Shown: in pieces, positions 1 to 8,680 of the stretch
Layout of the letters: every line of letters begins with the position of its first letter
Numbering within the stretch: position 1 is the stretch's first letter
DNA from: JBFWVR01 sp050246635
Lineage (GTDB): Bacteria > Acidobacteriota > Vicinamibacteria > Vicinamibacterales > UBA2999
NCBI GenBank assembly: GCA_050246635.1
Contig: JBFWVR010000001.1
Coordinates: 124,001-188,000 of the forward strand
Length of the DNA: 64,000 nt
Direction of reading: 5' to 3'
The notes under the pieces: model-generated
Database searches by the model: none
What the model saw: only the letters and a program-made list of their open reading frames with translations
What the model was told of the DNA's origin: nothing
Made by a program: the position numbers and the translations under genes

Positions 1-2
1 CG

Positions 3-896
3 GCGCGGCCCGAGGAGGTCGCGGCCGCCGGCGCGGTCGTCGTGGACGCACCGCTCGAGGCGCTGCTCGACTGGTCGCAGTGCGTCGAGGGCTTCCGCCG
101 TGGCAGCGGCGTGCTCCAGGTGGGGCTGGTGCCGGAGCCGTTCGACACGGCCGCCTTCGCGCCGCTCCAGGTGCCGGCCGACGACGTGGACGACCTGCGG
201 GCGTGCGAACCCGGCGACTGCGAGCTCAAGCTCACGGCGGCCGAGATCGCCCGGTTCGCGCGCGAGGTGCCGTGGGGCACGGCTAGAGAGGCGGCCGCCA
301 CGTCGGCGGTGATGCGCGGGGTCTTCTTCGATCGCCTGGTGGCGTACCGCCGGGGTGGGCTCGCGGCCCTCCCACCCATCGTCGACAAGGCGGTGCCGTT
401 CGACTCGAACGAGGCCTTCCGCCGGCTGGCGGCAAACGATCCTCTGCTGGCGGAGCAGACGCCGGACGTCTTCGCCTACGTGACCTCATTCCCGCGTCTG
501 CGGGTGTCCGGGGTGACCGACGTCTTCTACTGGTCGAACGTGGACTTCGGCATGAAGCACACGCTCCGTCTGGAACACCTGTCGGTGCACCCGCGGGCCG
601 GCGGGCCCGGCCGGCCGCTCGCGGTGCTCGCCGCCGTGCAGGTGGCAGCCTCCCACTATTTCCGCACGACGCTGGACCTGCGCTTCGTCTATCCCGGACC
701 GGACGGGCGGCTGGTGGTCGTCAACACGTCGCGGTCGGAAACCGACGGGTTGACGGGCATGTTCGGCTGGCTCGTGCGGAACCGCGTCCGGCACGGCGCG
801 CGCAACGGGATGCTCGGGTACCTCGACAAGATGCGCGCGACGCTCGAGGCGGGGGCCCGGGCCGGGGGTGCCGCGGACGGCTGCAGCGGCCCCTGA
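3..896 (+). CDS. Conserved protein of unknown function, 5'-truncated by the window edge
   Basis: The frame is open from the first base of the window to the TGA at 894-896. The gene therefore probably starts upstream; a GTG at 42 is only an internal candidate with no clear ribosome site. About 297 residues are visible. No signal peptide or membrane segment is seen in this part. The sequence is soluble-looking, with an acidic Cys-x4-Cys stretch (around residue 70 of the visible part) followed by a helical segment, and an Arg-rich region near the C-terminus. I do not recognise a named family, and no catalytic motif stands out. The product is best left as hypothetical. The downstream 470 bases carry only a candidate leader RNA. 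Confidence 0.7.
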   Translation, partial: ARPEEVAAAGAVVVDAPLEALLDWSQCVEGFRRGSGVLQVGLVPEPFDTAAFAPLQVPADDVDDLRACEPGDCELKLTAAEIARFAREVPWGTAREAAATSAVMRGVFFDRLVAYRRGGLAALPPIVDKAVPFDSNEAFRRLAANDPLLAEQTPDVFAYVTSFPRLRVSGVTDVFYWSNVDFGMKHTLRLEHLSVHPRAGGPGRPLAVLAAVQVAASHYFRTTLDLRFVYPGPDGRLVVVNTSRSETDGLTGMFGWLVRNRVRHGARNGMLGYLDKMRATLEAGARAGGAADGCSGP

Positions 897-1105
897 TTTC
901 GAAGCCGACGGCCTCGACGACCTGCCGGCAGAGCCGGCGTGACGCCGCCCCCGGGGCGGTCTGGCTCGTCGAGTGCCTCGTGCCGGCGCGCCGGGATCCC
1001 GTACGCCACGCTCGCGGGGCTGTCCACGGCCGTGGCCATGCTCGCCTCACGTGTCGCCGGCGCCGGACGCAGCGAGACCCGAAGCGCGCGAGGGCCCCGC
1101 GGTGG

Positions 1106-1134
1106 TTGCGCCCCGTCTCCCGTCCGTGTTACAA
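1106..1134 (+). promoter_or_regulatory. Candidate sigma-70-type promoter (TTGCGC - 17 bp - TTACAA)
   Basis: A -35-like TTGCGC at 1106-1111 and a -10-like TTACAA at 1129-1134 are separated by 17 bp. Transcription would start near 1141, just before an ATG at 1147. The match is moderate, but the position fits the short ORF and hairpin that follow. Confidence 0.35.
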
Positions 1135-1140
1135 CGCTCC

Positions 1141-1335
1141 CTCACCATGACGGCCCTGACGATCACCCCGGCGACCCGCCCCGTGACGGGCGTGGTGTCG
1201 GCGTACCGTCGATTTTCGGGCTTCAACTTTGCCTTTACGGGCACGGGCCGCGGGTGATGTAGCCAGGACAAGACGACGACACGTCGAACGGTTCACGAAA
1301 GGGCCATCACCTGCGAGGGTGGTGGCCCTTTTGTC
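1141..1335 (+). ncRNA. Candidate leader transcript or small RNA with a Phe-rich 36-codon ORF
   Basis: Within the 470-base gap 897-1368 a plausible promoter (1106-1134) is followed by an ATG at 1147. This opens a 36-codon ORF ending at 1257, with four Phe codons in eight near its end (FSGFNFAF). A strong hairpin follows at 1298-1332. This layout resembles an attenuator leader or a small RNA gene. The next gene (1369) is a 74-residue protein of unknown function, so no pathway link to phenylalanine is visible. It could equally be an independent sRNA. The rest of the gap (897-1105) shows nothing I can name. Confidence 0.3.
1298..1335 (+). terminator. Rho-independent terminator-like hairpin
   Basis: An arm AAAGGGCCATCACC (from 1298) pairs with GGTGGTGGCCCTTT ending near 1331 across a TGCGAG loop, with one T-G wobble. 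The 3' side runs into CCCTTTTG, a short T tract. It sits about 40 nt after the leader ORF and 30 nt before the next gene. Confidence 0.6.
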
Positions 1336-1368
1336 GTCTGGGGGCGTGTCACGGCGAGGAGGACGATC

Positions 1369-1593
1369 GTGGTGCGAGGCACAGAGGTGTGGAAGAACGG
1401 GCGGCTGGCTCGCCCGGCGGAGGGGGAGGTCTCGGCGCTCTGCCGCGAGGTGGAGCGGGTCGTAAGGTCGCATGGTGCCGGGCAGCGCGTGCGCAGCGTC
1501 GTGCTGCTCTTCGACGAGCCCGAGCCGGCGGGTCCTGCGGTGACGGTGGACGTCTTCGACTCCGGTTTCGCCGAGCGCGACCGGGAGGCATGA
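1369..1593 (+). CDS. Small protein of unknown function, 74 aa
   Basis: A GTG start at 1369 is preceded by GGCGAGGAGGA about 6 nt upstream, a good ribosome site. The 74-residue product is soluble, begins with a basic VRGTEVWKNG stretch, and has a helical middle (ALCREVERVV) and a hydrophobic strand (SVVLLFDEPEP). It has no signal peptide or membrane segment. I do not recognise the family. It follows a hairpin terminator, so its expression may depend on read-through from the leader upstream. It ends 207 bases before the first ADOP permease, which has its own promoter. Confidence 0.5.
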   Translation: MVRGTEVWKNGRLARPAEGEVSALCREVERVVRSHGAGQRVRSVVLLFDEPEPAGPAVTVDVFDSGFAERDREA

Positions 1594-1717
1594 TCCGGCC
1601 CCGCCGCCAGGCCGCCGATAGTTGAGTGATCCGCCCGGGCCGGGACGGGCGGCAGCGCCTCGCAGGGGCACCGGCTCAGCCGCGGCTTTTCTGGGACGGG
1701 TGGCGCCGGCCACAGAC

Positions 1718-1746
1718 TTGTTGGTCCTCGTCGGCGTCCTTACACT
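1718..1746 (+). promoter_or_regulatory. Promoter of the ADOP permease pair (TTGTTG - 17 bp - TACACT)
   Basis: TTGTTG at 1718-1723, a 17-bp spacer, and TACACT at 1741-1746 make a credible housekeeping promoter. It predicts a start near 1753 and a leader of about 48 nt before the ATG at 1801. Confidence 0.5.
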
Positions 1747-1800
1747 CGCGTGGCGCCACCCCCGGCGGACCGGGCAGGCGGGCGTCCGTTCGAGGAGCCC

Positions 1801-4269
1801 ATGGAAGCGCTGCTGCAGGATCTCAGGCATACCGTTCGGGTGATGGCGGGGCAGAAGGCCTTCACGGTGGCCGTCCTCCTCACCCTCGCGCTCGGCATCG
1901 GGGCGACCACCGCGATCTTCTCCGTGGTGCACGGCGTGCTGCTGCGGCCGTTGCCGTACCCGGCGGCCGATCGGCTCGTGCGCCTCGGGGAACATCGTCC
2001 CGGCATGCCGCCGATTCCCGACCTGATCCTGCTGAACTACACCTACTACGCGTGGCAGGAGGAACCCCGCACGCTGGACGGCCTCGGCGCGTGGGGCAAT
2101 CGGTCGTTCACGCTGGTGGGTGGGCAGGCGCCCGAGCGGGTGCGCGGCGCCACGGTGACGCCGGGGCTGTTCGAGATGCTCGGAGTCTCGCCGCAGGTCG
2201 GACGCTTCATGACGGCCGCGGATGCGGCCGAGGGCGCCGCACCGGTGGTGGTGCTGTCGTACCGATTCTGGCAGGAGCGCTTCGGTGCCGACCCCGCGGC
2301 CGTCGGCCAGGTGCTCCGGATGGATGACCGTGCGGTCACGGTGATCGGCGTGGCGCGGCCGGACTTCTACTTTCCCGATCGGGAAGCGCGCCTCTGGACA
2401 CCGTTTCGCCCGGCGCCGCCCTCCAGCAACCCCAACGAGGTTCGCGTCGAGGCGATGGCGGCGCTTGGCCGGCTGGCTCCCGGGGCCACGCCTCAGCAGG
2501 TGGCCGCGGAAGGGCAGGCCGCGATGGCGAACGCCGGCCTGCCGCCCGCGCTCGGCCGCGGCCCCGGTGGGCCGGGGGGGCCCGAGACGGCCGCGCCGCC
2601 GATGACCATGCAGGTCGAGCCGCTCGTGGATGCCCTCACCGCCCGCGTCCGTCCCGCGTTGCTGCTCCTGGCCGGCGGCGTGGCCTTCGTGCTGCTCATC
2701 GGGTGCGCGAACGTCGCGAACCTGTTCCTCTCGCGCAGCGTCTCGCGGGAACGTGAGCTGGCCGTGCGGGCGGCGATGGGCGCGGGTCGCCGCCGCCTGC
2801 TCGCGCAGCTGATCGTCGAGAGTCTCGGCGTGGCTCTCACGGGGGGCGCGTTGGGGCTGGCCCTCGGCTGGGCGCTCACGCGTGTCCTGCCGTCGTTCGC
2901 CCCCGCCGACTTCCCTCGCCTCGAGGACGTACGCGTGGACGGCACCGTGCTGCTGTTCGCGCTGGTCGCCTCGGTGGCGGCCGGCCTGCTGTCGGGGGTG
3001 ATGCCGGCGATCAAGGCGTCGCGGGTGGACCTCGTGCCCGCGCTGCGCGAAGGGTCCGGGGCGTCCGCCGGCTCGCGCCTCGCGCGGCTGCGCGCCGGCC
3101 TGCTCGTGCTCGAGTCGGCGCTGGCGGTGATGCTGCTGGTGGGAGCGGCGCTCCTCGCGCGCAGCTTCGTGTCCCTCGTCAACGTGGATCCCGGGTACGA
3201 CCCCGACAACGTGCTCACCGCCACGGTCTACCTGCCCTCCGCCGGCCACGGCCCCGCGCCCGAGTCGGCCGCCTTCGCCAGGGAGGTGCTCGAGCGCCTC
3301 CGCGCCCTCCCGGGTGTCGAGGCGGCGGGCGCGAGCAACATGACCCCGCTCGGCGGCGCCATGATGGTGCAGGCCGCCGAACTCCCGGGACCGCCCGGCC
3401 CGGATGGGCAGCCCGTCATTGCACGCGCGGTCGCCTACACGGTGACACCCGGCTACGCCGAGGCCCTCGGCCTGCGCGTGCGTGAGGGACGGGTGTTCGC
3501 CGACGCGGACCTGGCCTCCGGCATCCAGCCGTTGATGATCAACGACGCCTTCGCCGCCGCCTATCTCGCCGATGGCCGGCCGATCGTCGGCCGGCGGCTC
3601 GAGGGGTTCCTCGCCCCGGGCGTCACCAGCGAGATCGTCTGCGTGGTGGGTGACGTGCGGCTCCGTGGGCTCGACGCCGAGACGCAGCCCGAGATGTACA
3701 CGCTTGCGGGACCGGCGGCGCCGTTCCGGGGACCGGTCTCGCTGGTCATCAAGACCGCCGGCGACCCCCGTACGGTGGTGCCCGCGCTGCGCGAGGCCAC
3801 CGCGAAGGTCAACGCGGCAGCGGCGGTCGATGCAGTGTTGCCGCTGGCCGCGAGAGTCTCGGCGTCGGTGAGCCAGCCGCGGTTTGCGGCAACGTTGCTC
3901 GCCGCCTTCGCGGCGCTGGCGCTGGTGCTCGCGGCGGTCGGGCTCTACGGTGTAATGTCCTACACCGTCACGCGCCGCCAGCGCGAGATTGGCGTGCGAT
4001 CGGCACTGGGGGCGACGCGTGGAGATCTGGTCCGCCTGGTGATGGGCCAGGGCCTCGCGGTCACCGTCGCGGGGCTGCTGCTCGGCATGGCCGGCGCCGC
4101 GGCCCTGACCCGACTGCTTGGCAACCTGCTCTTCGGCGTCACGCCGCTCGATCCCGTCGCGTTCGTGGCGGCGCCCGTGCTCCTGCTGTCGGTGGCCGCG
4201 GCCGCCTGCCTGGTGCCGGCGCGCCGTGCGGCGGCGGTCGACCCGGTCGACGCCCTGCGCTGCGAGTAG
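1801..4269 (+). CDS. ADOP-family FtsX-like ABC permease (MacB-type), copy 1
   Basis: The product has 822 residues from the ATG at 1801, chosen because GAGGAG lies 5 nt upstream and homologues begin at the conserved LLQDLRHTVRVM segment. It is an inner-membrane permease with duplicated architecture: an N-terminal transmembrane helix (about 20-45), a MacB-type periplasmic domain (about 50-250), three FtsX helices (about 285-415), a short linker helix, a second periplasmic domain (about 450-660), and a second FtsX trio (about 695-815). The ADOP family lacks a fused ATPase and is greatly expanded in Acidobacteria; substrates are unknown but MacB relatives export peptides or lipids. No ATPase gene is adjacent. 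The next gene is a paralogue 34 nt downstream, so the pair is probably co-transcribed and may be a recent duplication. Confidence 0.92.
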   Translation: MEALLQDLRHTVRVMAGQKAFTVAVLLTLALGIGATTAIFSVVHGVLLRPLPYPAADRLVRLGEHRPGMPPIPDLILLNYTYYAWQEEPRTLDGLGAWGNRSFTLVGGQAPERVRGATVTPGLFEMLGVSPQVGRFMTAADAAEGAAPVVVLSYRFWQERFGADPAAVGQVLRMDDRAVTVIGVARPDFYFPDREARLWTPFRPAPPSSNPNEVRVEAMAALGRLAPGATPQQVAAEGQAAMANAGLPPALGRGPGGPGGPETAAPPMTMQVEPLVDALTARVRPALLLLAGGVAFVLLIGCANVANLFLSRSVSRERELAVRAAMGAGRRRLLAQLIVESLGVALTGGALGLALGWALTRVLPSFAPADFPRLEDVRVDGTVLLFALVASVAAGLLSGVMPAIKASRVDLVPALREGSGASAGSRLARLRAGLLVLESALAVMLLVGAALLARSFVSLVNVDPGYDPDNVLTATVYLPSAGHGPAPESAAFAREVLERLRALPGVEAAGASNMTPLGGAMMVQAAELPGPPGPDGQPVIARAVAYTVTPGYAEALGLRVREGRVFADADLASGIQPLMINDAFAAAYLADGRPIVGRRLEGFLAPGVTSEIVCVVGDVRLRGLDAETQPEMYTLAGPAAPFRGPVSLVIKTAGDPRTVVPALREATAKVNAAAAVDAVLPLAARVSASVSQPRFAATLLAAFAALALVLAAVGLYGVMSYTVTRRQREIGVRSALGATRGDLVRLVMGQGLAVTVAGLLLGMAGAAALTRLLGNLLFGVTPLDPVAFVAAPVLLLSVAAAACLVPARRAAAVDPVDALRCE

Positions 4270-4303
4270 GGCGGGCCGGCCCGCCGTGATGGGGAGGCAG
4301 ACG

Positions 4304-6757
4304 ATGAGTGCGATGCGACAGGACGTGCGCTACACCCTCCGCATGCTGTCCCGGCAGAAGGGCTTCACGGCGGCCGCGCTTGCGACCCTGGCCCTCGGCA
4401 TCGGCGCCAACGTGGCGATCTTCTCCGTGATCTACGGCGTGCTCGTCCGGCCGCTGCCGTACCCGGATCAGGATCAGATCGTCCAGCTCTCGGAGATCCA
4501 CCCCGGCGCCAACGCGCCCGTCAGCGCGCCGCTCCTGTCGAACTTCACGTTTCACACGTGGACGGCGCCGCGCGCGCTCGCGGCGATCGGCGCGTACGAT
4601 CCTGATTCGTACACGGTCAGTGGGGGCGACCAGCCGGAGCGGCTGCCGGGCGCCGGGCTGACGGCGTCGATGTTCGACGTGCTGGGGGTGGTGCCGCGAC
4701 TGGGTCGCGCCTTCGCGCCGGCCGACACGGTGCAGGGGGCGGAACCCGTCGTGATCCTGAGCGATGGCTTCTGGCGCGAGCGGTTCGGCGGCGACCCGTC
4801 GGTCCTCGGCCAGGTGCTCCGGCTGGACGAGCAGAGCTACACCGTGGTCGGCGTCATGCCACCGGGGTTCTACTTTCCGCAGCGCGACACGCGCTTCTGG
4901 CTGCCCTACGCCGTTCCCCGACCCGAGCAGCGGCCCGATGGCGGCACCTCCATCTCGATCTTCCCGGCGGTTGGTCGGCTTGCCGCCGCGGCCTCGCCGG
5001 CGCAGGCCGAGGCCGAAGGCACGGCAGCCGCCCGCGCGTTCGGCGAGCGGCCGATGGTGGCCGATCTGATCTTCGGCAAGGGCGGCCCGGTGGAAGTGCG
5101 TGCCGTGCCGCTCGCCGCGCAGATCACCGCGTCGATCCGCCCGGCGCTCGTCATCCTGGCGCTCGGCGTGGGCATCGTGCTGCTCATCGCGTGCGCCAAC
5201 GTGGCCAACCTGTTCCTGTCGCGCGGGGCCGCGCGGGAGCGCGAGCTCGCGGTGCGGGCGGCGATTGGCGCCGGCCGGCGCCGGCTCGTGGCCCAGTTGC
5301 TCACCGAGAGCCTCGTGATTGCCGCGGCGGGCGGGCTGCTCGGGCTGGCCACCGGCTGGGCGCTCACGCGCGCGCTCCCGCTCCTCGCGCCGGAGAACTT
5401 CCCGCGCCTGGCGGACGTCCGGCTCGACGCCGAGGGCTTCGCCTTTGCCGTGGTCGTCTCGCTGGTCGCGGGGGTGGCCTCGGGGCTGGTGCCGGCGCTG
5501 CGCGCGTCCCGCGCCGGGCTCACGCCCGCGTTACGCGAGGGCAGTGGCGCGTCGCACAGCCCGCGGCTGGCCGCGTTTCGCGCCGGCCTGCTCGTGGCGG
5601 AGGCGGCGCTGGCGGTGATGCTGCTCGTCGCGGCAGGCCTGCTCCTGCGCAGCTTCGTGCGCCTCGTCCAGGTTGACGCGGGATTCGACCCCACGAACGT
5701 GCTGATGGCGCAGGTCTACCTCCCGGCGGTGCCGGGCGGCGACGGCCCGCCGCGCGACACCGTCGAGCGGCTGCTCGAGCGCCTGCGCGGCGTGCCAGGT
5801 GTGACAGCGGCCGGCGCCGGGAACATGGTCCCGTTCGGCAACGCGACGGCGATCAGCGGCTTCTCGCTGCCCGGGTCGGGCCCCGACGGCGAGGAGGTCG
5901 TGGCCCGCGCGCTCACCTACAACGTGACGCCGGGGTTCGCGGAAGCCCTGGCCCTGCATCTCGTCGAAGGGCGGCTCCTGACCGAGGCGGACCGCGGCGC
6001 GGGTGTGCAGGCGCTCCTGGTGAACCAGGAGTTCGTGCGCGCGTACCTCGATGATGGACGGCCCGTCATCGGCCGGCGCTACAAGGGCATCCTCACGGCG
6101 GGCAACGAGGAACTGACCAGCGAGATCGTCGGTGTCGTGGGCAACGTGTTGAAGGACGGTCCCGATCGGCAGCCGCAAGCCGAGATCTACCGCGTGCCGG
6201 ATGCCCGTGGCCTGGGCCGCACGACGAACCTCATCGTCCGGACGTCGGGTGAGCCGCAGGCCCTGGTCCCGGTGTTGCGGGCGTCGCTGTCGTCGATCGA
6301 CAGCGCCGCCGCGCTCGATCACGTCGAGACGCTGGCCCGCCGGAAGTCCGCCGCAATCGGGCAGCCCCGGTTCGCGGCGACGCTGCTGTCCGCGTTCGCG
6401 GCGGTGGCGCTGCTGCTGGCGGCCATCGGCCTCTACGGTGTGTTGTCCTACAACGTCGCGCGGCGACAGCGGGAGATCGGCATCCGGACGGCCCTCGGCG
6501 CCACGCGGCTCCAGATTGTGGGCATGGTGGTGCGGCAAGGCATGACGGTCGCCATTGCCGGCCTCACGCTGGGTGTCGTGGCCGCCGCGGTGCTGACGCG
6601 CCTGATGCAGAACCTGCTGTTCGGGATCGAGCCGCTCGACCCCGTGTCCTTCCTCGCCGCACCAGCGGTGCTGCTGGCCGTCGCACTGCTGGCGTGCCTC
6701 ATACCGGCGCGCCGAGCCGCGCGTGCCGATCCAGCGATCGCGTTGCGCTGCGAGTAG
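4304..6757 (+). CDS. ADOP-family FtsX-like ABC permease (MacB-type), copy 2
   Basis: The product has 817 residues from the ATG at 4304, which sits 6 nt after GGGGAGG; an in-frame ATG at 4289 is possible but badly placed for that site. It is a close paralogue of the preceding permease with the same order: N-terminal helix, periplasmic MacB-like domain, FtsX helices with the ACANVANLFLSR segment, then a second periplasmic domain and FtsX trio ending in LIPARRAARADP. The two share long collinear stretches, consistent with tandem duplication. No ATP-binding subunit is encoded nearby, so it presumably uses an ATPase encoded elsewhere. The operon ends at a hairpin around 6791-6839. The export substrate cannot be told from sequence. 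Confidence 0.92.
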   Translation: MSAMRQDVRYTLRMLSRQKGFTAAALATLALGIGANVAIFSVIYGVLVRPLPYPDQDQIVQLSEIHPGANAPVSAPLLSNFTFHTWTAPRALAAIGAYDPDSYTVSGGDQPERLPGAGLTASMFDVLGVVPRLGRAFAPADTVQGAEPVVILSDGFWRERFGGDPSVLGQVLRLDEQSYTVVGVMPPGFYFPQRDTRFWLPYAVPRPEQRPDGGTSISIFPAVGRLAAAASPAQAEAEGTAAARAFGERPMVADLIFGKGGPVEVRAVPLAAQITASIRPALVILALGVGIVLLIACANVANLFLSRGAARERELAVRAAIGAGRRRLVAQLLTESLVIAAAGGLLGLATGWALTRALPLLAPENFPRLADVRLDAEGFAFAVVVSLVAGVASGLVPALRASRAGLTPALREGSGASHSPRLAAFRAGLLVAEAALAVMLLVAAGLLLRSFVRLVQVDAGFDPTNVLMAQVYLPAVPGGDGPPRDTVERLLERLRGVPGVTAAGAGNMVPFGNATAISGFSLPGSGPDGEEVVARALTYNVTPGFAEALALHLVEGRLLTEADRGAGVQALLVNQEFVRAYLDDGRPVIGRRYKGILTAGNEELTSEIVGVVGNVLKDGPDRQPQAEIYRVPDARGLGRTTNLIVRTSGEPQALVPVLRASLSSIDSAAALDHVETLARRKSAAIGQPRFAATLLSAFAAVALLLAAIGLYGVLSYNVARRQREIGIRTALGATRLQIVGMVVRQGMTVAIAGLTLGVVAAAVLTRLMQNLLFGIEPLDPVSFLAAPAVLLAVALLACLIPARRAARADPAIALRCE

Positions 6758-6790
6758 GAAGAAACGGAAGGTCAGGGGAGCGCAGGGCCC

Positions 6791-6839
6791 GAAAGAGGAA
6801 GCGGGCGACGCGGGCAGGCCGTGCCCGCGCTCTCTTTCT
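6791..6839 (+). terminator. Hairpin terminator after the ADOP pair
   Basis: GAAAGAG and GCGGGC on the left pair with GCCCGC and CTCTTTC on the right, separated by a small symmetric internal loop. The 3' arm is pyrimidine- and T-rich. It lies between the ADOP pair and the hydrolase gene. Confidence 0.5.
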
Positions 6840-6930
6840 CCACCATAACACGGCGGGCGGACCAGACTGTTTCTTTCGCGCGTGTGCCTCGATAATGCCG
6901 CCGCCAGGGACGGCAGGGGAGGGAGGCACC

Positions 6931-7683
6931 GTGGAGCAAGGCACGCGACGCATCGACGTACCGGGAACGGCGTTGTCGGTCGACATTCGTGGTTCGGGCA
7001 GGCCGCTGCTCCTGTTGCACGGGTTCACCGGGTGTGGCCGCGACTTCGACCTGTTCGGTTGCGCGCTCACGGCCGGCTATCGCGCCATCGTGCCGGACCT
7101 GCGGGGGCACGGCCGGTCTGCGCCGCTGGCGACCCCCTTTCGCCACCGCGATGCCGCGGCCGACATCCTGTCGCTGCTCGATGTCCTGCGCATCGAACGC
7201 GTCGATGCGATTGGCCTGAGCGCCGGCGCGAACGTGTTGCTGCATGCGGCGATTGCCGCGCCCGGCCGCATCGCGGCGATGGTGTTGGCCAGTGGCACGC
7301 CGGTCTTCCCGGCGCAGGCGAGGGCGATCATGCGCGCGTATCGCACCGACGGCCTGCCACGCGAGGAGCGCGACCGTCTGGCCAGCGCCCATGTGCACGG
7401 TGCGGCCCAGATTGAGGCGCTCGAGCGTTCAGCCCGCGCCTTCGCGGACGACAGCGACGACATGACACTGGATGCCGACGCGCTCGGGCGAATCCGCGCG
7501 CGCACCCTGCTCGTCCAGGGGGATCGCGATCCGCTTTATCCAGTCGAGCTGACCCTGCGGATGTACCGGGAGTTGCGCGACGCCGCCCTCTGGATTCGCC
7601 CCCTTGCCGGGCACCTGCCGGTCTTCGGTCCGGCGGCCGGCGAGTTCGTCGCCATCACCCGCGCCTTCCTCGACGCCGCCTGA
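6931..7683 (+). CDS. Alpha/beta-hydrolase fold protein
   Basis: The product has 250 residues from a GTG at 6931 preceded by GGGAGG at a good distance; an ATG at 6895 would add 12 residues. It is cytoplasmic, with no signal peptide. The fold is clear: HGFTG (30-34) gives the oxyanion-hole loop, GLSAG (95-99) is the nucleophile elbow with Ser97, QGDRDPLYP carries the likely acid Asp, and AGHLP near the C-terminus carries the catalytic His. Such proteins include esterases, lactonases and C-C hydrolases; the substrate cannot be assigned. It is a single-gene unit between the ADOP terminator and convergent minus-strand genes. Confidence 0.85.
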   Translation: MEQGTRRIDVPGTALSVDIRGSGRPLLLLHGFTGCGRDFDLFGCALTAGYRAIVPDLRGHGRSAPLATPFRHRDAAADILSLLDVLRIERVDAIGLSAGANVLLHAAIAAPGRIAAMVLASGTPVFPAQARAIMRAYRTDGLPREERDRLASAHVHGAAQIEALERSARAFADDSDDMTLDADALGRIRARTLLVQGDRDPLYPVELTLRMYRELRDAALWIRPLAGHLPVFGPAAGEFVAITRAFLDAA

Positions 7684-7691
7684 GCCTCCGG

Positions 7692-8111
7692 TCAGCGCGG
7701 CGCGCCGCGAGGAGCGAGCCCTGCGTACGCCGTGTCTGGCAGCACGAAGCACGCACGTGCCGTCTCCGACCACAGGCGCTCCGCCGAGTAGTACCGGTCC
7801 AGGATCGATGGCTTCCAGACGAGCAGGTCGCCGTGTGCCTGCGCGAAGGCGTCCCAGTCGAGATCAGGCGTCAGCGCCCGGCGCTCCGCGACCAGCGTGA
7901 GGTACGCCCAGGTGATCGTCGCGTGAAACAGGTGGGGCGCCCCCTTCGCCCGCGCGAAGGCCCGGAGGTCGGCCACGAAGCGGGGAAGGCCGTCCTCCAA
8001 TCCGTGCTCCCGCACGTAGATCCACGCCAGGTGCACGTGGTCGCGATGGTGGAACTCCACGAGCGACCCGTCCTGGAAGCCCCTGAGCAGCCGCGACTCG
8101 TCGCCGGTCAT
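7692..8111 (-). CDS. Conserved protein with an HHRDHVHLAW motif, unknown function
   Basis: This 139-residue cytoplasmic protein has a His-rich signature near residue 20 (FHHRDHVHLAW), an FHATITWAYL stretch in the middle and a YYSAERLWSE segment near the end. This pattern belongs to a widespread but unnamed family. The clustered His residues suggest metal or nucleotide binding, but that is inference. Its ATG overlaps the stop of the upstream RHH-like gene (ATGA, 8108-8111), so the two are translationally coupled and probably work together. It converges on the hydrolase gene with an 8-nt gap. Confidence 0.75.
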   Translation of the reverse strand: MTGDESRLLRGFQDGSLVEFHHRDHVHLAWIYVREHGLEDGLPRFVADLRAFARAKGAPHLFHATITWAYLTLVAERRALTPDLDWDAFAQAHGDLLVWKPSILDRYYSAERLWSETARACFVLPDTAYAGLAPRGAPR

Positions 8112-8410
8112 CGCCGTCCCTCCCCTCCGGGCACGTCGTCGTCCGCCGCACGGAGGTGGTGGGCGTCGGCGGCCGTCAACTCGAGGCCGAACACCCCCTT
8201 GAGCTCGCTGATCTTCCGCCGCGTGTCGGGGCTGAACGGCGTCTTGCCGTCGAAGGCATGGAGGACGATGCCCTCCAGCAGGTCACCGAGGGTGATGTCG
8301 AGATAGTCGGCGAGCGCCTTCAGGACTTTCAGGGTCCGCTTCTCGAGGCGGACACCCGTCTGCAGCCGCTCGACCGGGATGGTGGCACGTGACGAAGAGG
8401 GCCGTGGCAT
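8108..8410 (-). CDS. Small ribbon-helix-helix-like protein, 100 aa
   Basis: This 100-residue basic/acidic protein has a central stretch TGVRLEKRTLKVLKALADYL (18-37) that looks like the strand-helix-helix of an RHH or Arc-type DNA-binding domain. It is followed by GDLLEGIVLHAFDG and a helical tail with HH near residue 84. It is probably a dimeric transcription factor or antitoxin-like protein. A perfect 12-bp palindrome, GTACATATGTAC, lies 11 bp upstream of the ATG, consistent with autoregulation. It is coupled by a 4-nt overlap to the downstream unknown gene. The upstream region is notably AT-rich compared with the genome. The DNA-binding role is inferred. Confidence 0.7.
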   Translation of the reverse strand: MPRPSSSRATIPVERLQTGVRLEKRTLKVLKALADYLDITLGDLLEGIVLHAFDGKTPFSPDTRRKISELKGVFGLELTAADAHHLRAADDDVPGGEGRR

Positions 8411-8420
8411 GTCTACATTG

Positions 8421-8432
8421 GTACATATGTAC
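8421..8432. promoter_or_regulatory. Palindromic operator candidate GTACATATGTAC
   Basis: A perfect 12-bp inverted repeat lies in an AT-rich island directly upstream of the RHH-like gene and inside the divergent intergenic region 8411-8680. Its size and position fit an operator for the adjacent RHH-like protein. Confidence 0.45.
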
Positions 8433-8680
8433 ACACATAACGCAAGGTTTGCCAAAACGATACTGGCAGGAAACGTGCAGTTCTGCTGAGTGGGAGCGCC
8501 GCCCAGGCGGTGACGCGGCAGGACGCCGCGGGCTTCCGGGAGCGTGCGCCGCTCCGGCCTTCGGCCGACGTCCCCGTTCCCCGCGGCAGGGTCCGGTTCT
8601 CGACCAACGCGGTCGCCCTGCCGACGCCACGATGGTCGTGTGCACGGGGAACCACGGTGTGCGTGTGCGCACGGGTTAAT

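Noticed and set aside
8411..8680. tRNA or other structured RNA in the divergent gap
   Set aside because: No cloverleaf or TTCGA arm was found; only a palindrome and AT-rich promoter-like sequence are visible.
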